In this document: positions 30,283 through 35,068 of the stretch, in pieces
Layout of the letters: each line of letters opens with the position of its first letter
Numbering within the stretch: the first letter of the stretch is position 1
Source: UBA8108 sp965659285
GTDB lineage: Bacteria; Planctomycetota; UBA8108
Direction of reading: 5' to 3'
Assembly (NCBI GenBank): GCA_965659285.1
Contig: CBFHWB010000020.1
Span: 1 to 35,068, forward strand
Length of the DNA: 35,068 nt
Made by a program: the position numbers and the translations under genes
The notes under the pieces: model-generated
The model's input: the letters and a program-made list of their open reading frames with translations, nothing else
Databases searched by the model: none
What the model was told of the DNA's origin: nothing

Positions 30283-32032
30283 AATTTTTCAGCTTGGAGT
30301 AGAGCGTACAGCGTTCGATCCCGAGCAGTTCGGCAGCCTTCTTCTTATTGCCTTCGGTATATTCCAGAACCCTGAGTACATGCTGGCGCTCAAGAGCCTG
30401 GAGGCTCATCGGCTCCCAATCAGCGGCATGGGACAGGCCCGCGTTCTCAGGCAGAACGAGGTCATCGGGACGGATCTCCTTGCCTTCGCCGAGGACGAGG
30501 GCGCTCTCAATCACATTCCTGAGCTGGCGGACGTTGCCGGGCCAACTGTAGCTCAGGAGTTTTTTCTCGGCTTTCTTTGTCATTTTCTTGGGCCGGCCTC
30601 CCGCGGGATTGTTGGCGATGAAGAAATCCACCAGGGGAAGAATGTCGGCTGTTCTTTGCCGCAGGGGAGGAATCAGCACGTTGAGGACGTTCAGCCGGTA
30701 GAAGAGATCTTCTCTGAAATCCTTCGCCTCGACAGCCTCCTGGAGGTTCCGGTTTGTCGCGGCGATGATCCTGACCTCTACCTCGATGGAAGAGGTGCCG
30801 CCAACCCTCTCGAAGCAGCGTTCCTCGAGCAGGCGCAGGAGCTTCGCCTGGCAGCTCAGTGTGAGTTCCCCGACCTCGTCGAGAAACACCGTGCCGCCAT
30901 CAGCCAGCTCAAAGCGTCCTTTCTTACGGGCTATTGCCCCGGTAAAGGCTCCCTTTTCATGACCAAAAAGCTCGCTCTCAACCAGGTTTTCAGGCAGGGC
31001 GGCACAGTTGAGGGCGATGAAGGGAGCGTTGCGCCGCTGGCTGCCATAGTGCAGGGCGGAGGCGACCAGCTCTTTGCCGGTTCCCGTTTCACCCTGGACC
31101 AGGACAGTCATAGGTGTCGGCGCCGCTCGCTGGATGAAATCGAGAACTTCCTGGAGCTCCTCCGATTCACCGATGATTTTCCGGTCATCGGAGATCGATC
31201 GCAGCAGGTTGCGGTTGGCCTCCAGCAGGAGTTCCTGCTCGGCGATGCGCTCAAGGTTGATGCCAAGGGGAGCGACTGCTCCGGCGAGAAGTTCCGCCGC
31301 CATGTCGTCAAAGGCTCCCGCGGTCTCGGCGCGTTCCAGGTAGACCACGCCGGCGATTCCTTTGGAGCCGGATGTCCTGGCTGAGAGGATGAAAGCTGGA
31401 AGCTCGCTGGTCTCTGTCCTGGACAGAAGGGTCTTCCCCTCCTCCGCCGTGCGTTCGACGATTTCCATGTCCGCCCGCGGCGAGCCCTTCTCGCCGGGTG
31501 TCACGGCTCCGCTGGCCCGGGCGACCCAGCGCCTCCCGGCTTTCTCCAGGAGCATCCCGCGCTCGGCTCCGGTCTCGCCGGCGATCCAGGAGAAGAACTC
31601 ATCGAAGAGCTCCTGGACTGAGCCGCTCGCGCCCAGGGAGGCCGAGAGCTTCAGCAGGTTTTCTTCGGGCGGGGCGTCGATCTCCTTGAGGATGGTCGAG
31701 GAGAAGGCCGTTCCCTCTACCTCCGGCGAATCATCTTCGAAGCGAAGCTCGGTGTCTCCCACCAGGAGCAGGTCGCCGTTACTCAGACGGCAGGTCTCGA
31801 CTGGATCATTGTTCAGGTAGGTTCTGTTGCGGCTGCCGAGATCGATAAGCCTCGAACCGGACAGCCTGGTTTCGATCTTGCAGTGCTCCCTGGAGATGGC
31901 CCTGTCGTTGAGCGGTATGTCTACCCCGGGATCCCGGCCGATGATGGTCTCCCTGGCGGAGTCGTTGTTCAGGAGCTCGAGCTTGTATTCGGCTCCGAGG
32001 TCAGGGCCGTCGATAACGATCAATCTTGCCAT
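30272..32032 (-). CDS. Sigma54-dependent transcriptional activator with FHA and GAF-like sensor domains
   Basis: This encodes 586 residues. An FHA phosphothreonine-binding domain occupies about 1-100 (IGRDPGVDIPL at 31-41, SREH at 47-50, LGSRNRTYLN at 65-74). A GAF-like sensor follows (about 125-265). The AAA+ central domain carries Walker A GETGTGKE (314-321), the sigma54-contacting GAFTGA (361-366), Walker B VFLDEVGEL, and arginine fingers in the RLNVL…RTADILPL region. A Fis-type helix-turn-helix ends the protein (ERQHVLRVLEYTEGNKKKAA…). All key residues are intact, so it should open sigma54 promoters by ATP hydrolysis. FHA suggests activation by a phosphorylated partner; the kinase gene overlaps its start by 13 bases. 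Confidence 0.94.
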   Translation of the reverse strand: MARLIVIDGPDLGAEYKLELLNNDSARETIIGRDPGVDIPLNDRAISREHCKIETRLSGSRLIDLGSRNRTYLNNDPVETCRLSNGDLLLVGDTELRFEDDSPEVEGTAFSSTILKEIDAPPEENLLKLSASLGASGSVQELFDEFFSWIAGETGAERGMLLEKAGRRWVARASGAVTPGEKGSPRADMEIVERTAEEGKTLLSRTETSELPAFILSARTSGSKGIAGVVYLERAETAGAFDDMAAELLAGAVAPLGINLERIAEQELLLEANRNLLRSISDDRKIIGESEELQEVLDFIQRAAPTPMTVLVQGETGTGKELVASALHYGSQRRNAPFIALNCAALPENLVESELFGHEKGAFTGAIARKKGRFELADGGTVFLDEVGELTLSCQAKLLRLLEERCFERVGGTSSIEVEVRIIAATNRNLQEAVEAKDFREDLFYRLNVLNVLIPPLRQRTADILPLVDFFIANNPAGGRPKKMTKKAEKKLLSYSWPGNVRQLRNVIESALVLGEGKEIRPDDLVLPENAGLSHAADWEPMSLQALERQHVLRVLEYTEGNKKKAAELLGIERCTLYSKLKNYDA

Positions 32033-33816
32033 GGCACCTCCTCCAGGCGCGATCCTGTCAGCGTTCCGGACAGCAGCAGCTTGCTGAAATCAATCGAGCA
32101 GGGCTTCCTGTAAAACGAGGTCCTGAGGACAACGGCTCCTCCGGCCCAGTCCCCGCCGGGCAGGCTGCAGTCCTGGGAATAGAGGATCTCGTTCGCGTTC
32201 AGTTCGACGACCTTGATCTTGAGCCAGGTGCTGCCGTCGCTCGGGATCATCTCGAGAAACACCTTGTAGGCGGCATCCCTGGAGTTCAGCGGAGGAATGG
32301 CCGGCAGCGGCAAATGGGGTAATACCGCGTCTCCATGCCTGAGAGCCTCAAGCGGCGCAGAGGTTTTTCTCGATGGGCTCAGCCTCAGGGTCAGGCTCCG
32401 CCTCCTGTTGTCGAGCGGGTCGACGATCGAGATCGCGATGTCGGCTCTCCCCTCCGGGCGATCGAAGCTCAACTGCACCTCGTCGAGCCGGCTGAAGGGG
32501 TAGGAGAAGGCCAACGGCTCACGATAGTTCTCCAGCCGCAGCTTGCCGGTGTCCTTTCGCAGGGTAGGCGGCTTGTCACCCGATGACGATGGCTTGAGGA
32601 TGAACACGTCCCTCAGCGCCTGAGGCTTGTCGACCGGTACAGCGGAAAAATCCAGGTCGAGCGTCGACCCTCCTGTTGGCCGCGGCAGGCACCAGCTTCC
32701 AAGGCGGTCTTCGATGGAGTGCACCATTCCCGTTCGGTAGCGACGCAGCGCGTAGGATGTGGTCGTCGCGGTCAGCACGAGCAGAGCGAGAAACCCGGCC
32801 GCGAAGCCCAGCCAGCGCAGCGCGCCGCGCGAGCTCTTTCGGTTGAACCGGCCTGTCCCCGTTCCTGTGGCGGTGTGCACCGGCTGCTTGCCGGTTTCCA
32901 GCAGTTGCAGATCCTCTACCAACTGGCCGTAGCTGTCGTAGCGGTCGGCAACATTTCGAGCCATCATCCGGCCGATGACATCGCTCAGACTCTCGGGCAG
33001 GTCAGGGCAAAGCGCCCGTGGGTCATCGGGGTTATCCTGCACGTGGGCGACAATGATCGAGACCTGTGATTTGCCTTCAAAGGGAGGCTGACCGGTTACC
33101 ATATGGTAGAAGGTGGCTCCCAGGGCGTAGATGTCGGAGCGATGATCGACAGGCTTTCCGCGCCCCTGTTCAGGTGAGATGTAGTGAGGGGTACCGAGGA
33201 CGATACCCTCCTCGGTCAAGGTGTTGTCCTTGGAGACCTCTTTCGACAGCCCGAAGTCGACAATCTTGACTGTACCATCGGGACGGGCGAGGAGGTTGGA
33301 GGGCTTGATGTCACGATGGATCAGTCCTCCATCGAGGGCCGCCTGGAGTCCCTGGGCCATCTGGCGGACAAAACGGATGGAGTCCTCGACGGGAATTCTT
33401 CCATCCTCGGCGAGGATTTCCTGTATCGAGCGGCCCTCGACAAATTCCATGACGATATAGAGAGAGCCATCTTCAGCCGTGTCGATGGAGAAGATCTGGG
33501 CGATCGAGGGATGGGAGAGGCTTGCCAGGCTGCGGGCTTCGCGGCGAAAGCGGGCCTGGTAGTGTTCATCCTGGCCGTACTTATCGTGGAGAACCTTGAC
33601 CGCCACCTGGCGCCCGAGTTTCTTGTCCTTGCAGCGGTAGACCTTGCCCATCCCCCCCTTACCGATGCGGGCCTCCACCTCGTAGGGGCCGACGGTTTTT
33701 CTCAATACCCTGGAGGTACGGGTTTCCTGTTCATCGGTTTGCCCGCCCTGCTTAGCCTGCTCAGAGAGAGAAGCTGTGCTTGAGCGTGTTTTTTTTGGGG
33801 GGAGGGTCTCATCCAT
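32020..33816 (-). CDS. Transmembrane serine/threonine protein kinase with periplasmic sensor domain
   Basis: This encodes 598 residues. Kinase domain about 45-310: glycine loop GKGGMG (52-57), Lys74 in VAVK, catalytic HRDIKPSN (167-174) with Asp169, DFG (187-189), and SPEQ activation end (214-217). A Thr-rich stretch precedes a transmembrane helix (about 332-352). The C-terminal part (about 365-598) is beta-rich (LDLDFSAVP…, …VQLSFDRPEGRADIAISIVD…), probably an extracytoplasmic ligand-sensing jelly-roll-like domain; no PASTA repeats are seen. An N-terminal Thr/Ser-rich tail (10-35) is a plausible autophosphorylation site that the FHA domain of the next gene could read. The first gene of the kinase/activator/secretin-N operon. 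Confidence 0.93.
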   Translation of the reverse strand: MDETLPPKKTRSSTASLSEQAKQGGQTDEQETRTSRVLRKTVGPYEVEARIGKGGMGKVYRCKDKKLGRQVAVKVLHDKYGQDEHYQARFRREARSLASLSHPSIAQIFSIDTAEDGSLYIVMEFVEGRSIQEILAEDGRIPVEDSIRFVRQMAQGLQAALDGGLIHRDIKPSNLLARPDGTVKIVDFGLSKEVSKDNTLTEEGIVLGTPHYISPEQGRGKPVDHRSDIYALGATFYHMVTGQPPFEGKSQVSIIVAHVQDNPDDPRALCPDLPESLSDVIGRMMARNVADRYDSYGQLVEDLQLLETGKQPVHTATGTGTGRFNRKSSRGALRWLGFAAGFLALLVLTATTTSYALRRYRTGMVHSIEDRLGSWCLPRPTGGSTLDLDFSAVPVDKPQALRDVFILKPSSSGDKPPTLRKDTGKLRLENYREPLAFSYPFSRLDEVQLSFDRPEGRADIAISIVDPLDNRRRSLTLRLSPSRKTSAPLEALRHGDAVLPHLPLPAIPPLNSRDAAYKVFLEMIPSDGSTWLKIKVVELNANEILYSQDCSLPGGDWAGGAVVLRTSFYRKPCSIDFSKLLLSGTLTGSRLEEVPWQD

Positions 33817-33860
33817 AACTTTTTAATATAAAAGACCTTATGGAATCATTTCACAGGAAT

Positions 33861-33881
33861 AGTGGTTGAATATCAAACACT
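33861..33881. promoter_or_regulatory. 21-bp dyad AGTGGTT-N7-AAACACT upstream of the kinase operon
   Basis: Same architecture as the dyad at 29280-29300 (7-7-7), with half-sites differing by one base each. A third half-site, AGTGTAA, follows at 33888-33894. It lies 45-65 bases upstream of the kinase start at 33816, near where a promoter would be, so the bound factor might regulate its own operon. Confidence 0.5.
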
Positions 33882-34002
33882 ATATAAAGTGTAACTTTTT
33901 ATGCCCATCCTTCGTAAGAAAAACTCGCCTGGAGCCAGGTATTTTTAACCGGGTTATCCCGGCTCCCATTTGGCTTTCCGTGATTGCTGTTACAATCATT
34001 TC

Positions 34003-34707
34003 ATGAGCGAGCCTGCCCTTATTTCCGCTATCGTACCGACGTTGAATGAAGAGGCCTGCATCGAGTCCTGCCTGCAGCGATTGAGGCTTGCCGGGGTCGA
34101 TGAGTTGATCGTGGTGGATGGCGGCAGTGACGACAGAACCCTTGAGTTGGCTCGGAGCGAAGCCGACAGGGTGCTGGTTGAGCCCGGCGGCGTCTTTCAG
34201 CAGATGAACCGTGGCGCCCGCGAGGCCGGAGGCGGGATTCTTATTTTTCAGTACGCCGATGGCAGCCTGGGTGAAGGAGCCTGCTGTGAGATTCGCCGGA
34301 CGCTGGAAGATCCCGCGATCGCCGGAGGGGCTTTCCGGCTGCGTCTCGACCGTCCCGGTCTCTTCTATGGCGCGGTCTCCCTTTGCTCCGATTGGCGTAA
34401 TCGTCTTGGTTTCGGCCCCTTTGGAGACCAGTCTATTTTTGTTCGTGCCGAGGTCTTCAGGAGGGAAGGGGGATTTCCGCAGGATGGGATCCTGCCGGAT
34501 CACGAACTGGTGAGGACGCTTTATCGCAGCGGGGGCTTCAAGCTGCTGCGGGAACCGGTCCTGGTGTCGGCTCGGCGATGGGAGCGTTGCGGGAAATGGA
34601 GTACTCTTCTGCGGCACTGGTGGTACAGCGCCCTCTACCTTGGCGGACTGCGTCGAAGCCGCCAAGCCGTGACCCGCGGGACGGAGATCCTCCGCAAGGT
34701 CCGCTAG
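34003..34707 (+). CDS. Family-2 glycosyltransferase, TIGR04283-like
   Basis: From the ATG at 34003 this encodes 234 residues. A GT-A fold glycosyltransferase: SAIVPTLNEEACIESCL at the N-terminus, nucleotide-binding VVDGGSDDRT (about 36-45), QQMNRGAREAGGGILIF (66-82) and YADG replacing the usual HAD(T) metal-binding motif. This QMN-x-GA pattern is typical of the TIGR04283 subgroup, found in various bacteria and often linked to arsenosugar or other unusual glycan synthesis; the acceptor is unknown. A TTG at 33970 could extend it by 11 residues but the ATG is preferred. It is divergent from the kinase operon and convergent with the synthase at the right edge. Confidence 0.85.
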   Translation: MSEPALISAIVPTLNEEACIESCLQRLRLAGVDELIVVDGGSDDRTLELARSEADRVLVEPGGVFQQMNRGAREAGGGILIFQYADGSLGEGACCEIRRTLEDPAIAGGAFRLRLDRPGLFYGAVSLCSDWRNRLGFGPFGDQSIFVRAEVFRREGGFPQDGILPDHELVRTLYRSGGFKLLREPVLVSARRWERCGKWSTLLRHWWYSALYLGGLRRSRQAVTRGTEILRKVR

Positions 34708-34718
34708 CCTTCTGCCGG

Positions 34719-34743
34719 CGGGGACTCAGCCCCGTTTATTTTT
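34719..34743 (+). terminator. Rho-independent terminator after the glycosyltransferase
   Basis: CGGGG (34719-34723) pairs with CCCCG (34730-34734) around a six-base loop, followed directly by TTTATTTTT. It lies 11 bases after the glycosyltransferase stop and overlaps the end of the convergent synthase gene. Confidence 0.55.
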
Positions 34744-35067
34744 GCGCAGGAGACCGTAGACGATGCTGTCCTTGAGGGCCGCCCAGGATGCCTCGATGAG
34801 ATTCTCACTCGCTCCGACCGTGCTCCACGAGGTCTCGTCTTCTCGATCGGCGGCCTCGATCGTGACGCATACCTTCGCCTCGGCTCCGCCGCCGGCGTCG
34901 ATGACTCGCACCTTGTAGTCCTCGAGGATGATCGTATCAACCTCGGGATAGAAGCGCTGGATCGCTTTGCGCAGAGCCTCGTCGAGGGCGTCGATGGGGC
35001 CGACTCCCTCGCCCACAGCCAGGAACTCCTGGTCCTTGACCTTGATCTTGACGGTGGCCTCGTTGAA
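34726..35067 (-). CDS. cimA: Citramalate/2-isopropylmalate synthase, C-terminal dimer domain (truncated by window edge)
   Basis: About 113 C-terminal residues are visible; the gene continues past the right edge. The segment FNEATVKIKV…GEGVGPIDALDEALRKAI, then YYKVRVIDAGGGAEAKV-type strands and GASENLIEASWAALKDSIVYGLLR, is the LeuA allosteric/dimerisation domain. The ASENLIEASW ending and the DYKVR-(V/I)-(I/L) stretch are most like the citramalate synthase (CimA, isoleucine via pyruvate and acetyl-CoA) branch rather than LeuA; this remains an inference without the catalytic HMGL-like domain. It ends 18 bases from the glycosyltransferase stop. Confidence 0.82.
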   Translation of the reverse strand, partial: FNEATVKIKVKDQEFLAVGEGVGPIDALDEALRKAIQRFYPEVDTIILEDYKVRVIDAGGGAEAKVCVTIEAADREDETSWSTVGASENLIEASWAALKDSIVYGLLRKNKRG

Positions 35068-35068
35068 G

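Noticed and set aside
30152..31384. Long plus-strand open frame (410 codons) opposite the sigma54 activator
   Set aside because: It is antisense to a gene with all catalytic motifs, has no recognisable domain, and such antisense frames are common in GC-rich DNA. The same applies to 6334-7512 and 2125-2871.

Overview
The window comes from a moderately GC-rich Gram-negative bacterium. It carries a type II secretion operon with an outer-membrane secretin, lipoprotein signals, periplasmic multiheme c-type cytochromes, Hanks-type Ser/Thr kinases, an ECF sigma factor and its anti-sigma factor, and a dockerin-like EF-hand. This mix fits an uncultured Planctomycetota-like or other deep-branching didermic lineage, but that placement is inference and weak. 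No rRNA, tRNA, CRISPR array, transposase or phage gene was seen.

Layout. 1-979 (-): N-terminal part of a Ser/Thr kinase running into an ATPase region. 1351-2007 (+): lipoprotein of unknown function. 2041-3555 (-): metallo-beta-lactamase-fold hydrolase. 3754-4965 (+): cofactor-independent phosphoglycerate mutase (apgM). 5008-10916 (-): a redox block, read in transcription order as ECF sigma factor, anti-sigma factor with a dockerin-like EF-hand, a metallophosphatase-like/tetraheme cytochrome with an in-frame UGA, its cysteine-containing paralogue, and a ThiO-like FAD oxidase. 11145-12559 (+): threonine aldolase and an RNHCP zinc protein. 12564-19467 (-): an envelope cluster of amidase lipoprotein, two kelch-like lipoproteins and a HEAT-repeat protein. 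19934-29083 (-): type II secretion genes in transcription order gspD-E-F-G-H-I-J. 29440-33816 (-): Ser/Thr kinase, FHA-GAF-sigma54 activator and a stand-alone secretin N-domain-like protein, with overlapping frames. 34003-34707 (+): glycosyltransferase. 34726 to the right edge (-): C-terminus of a citramalate/isopropylmalate synthase.

The most important observation is at 7775-9274. What looks like two reading frames is one frame interrupted by a single TGA at 9020-9022. The adjacent paralogue aligns without gaps across this point and has Cys where the TGA lies (Cys-Gly-Cys versus Cys-Gly-TGA). A bacterial-SECIS-like hairpin starts just after the TGA: a perfect 6-bp upper stem and an AGUUU loop 24 nt downstream. 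This supports an undescribed selenoprotein: a membrane-anchored, calcineurin-like/tetraheme cytochrome with a Cys-Gly-Sec motif, encoded beside its Cys form.

The second system is a regulatory circuit. A near-consensus sigma54 promoter (TGGCACG-N4-TTGCT) lies upstream of gspD, with palindromes further upstream. The next operon encodes a membrane kinase and an FHA-domain sigma54 activator. Related 21-bp dyads (7-bp half-sites, 7-bp spacer) occur upstream of both gspD and the kinase operon. This suggests a phospho-signalling cascade that controls the secretion operon and itself.
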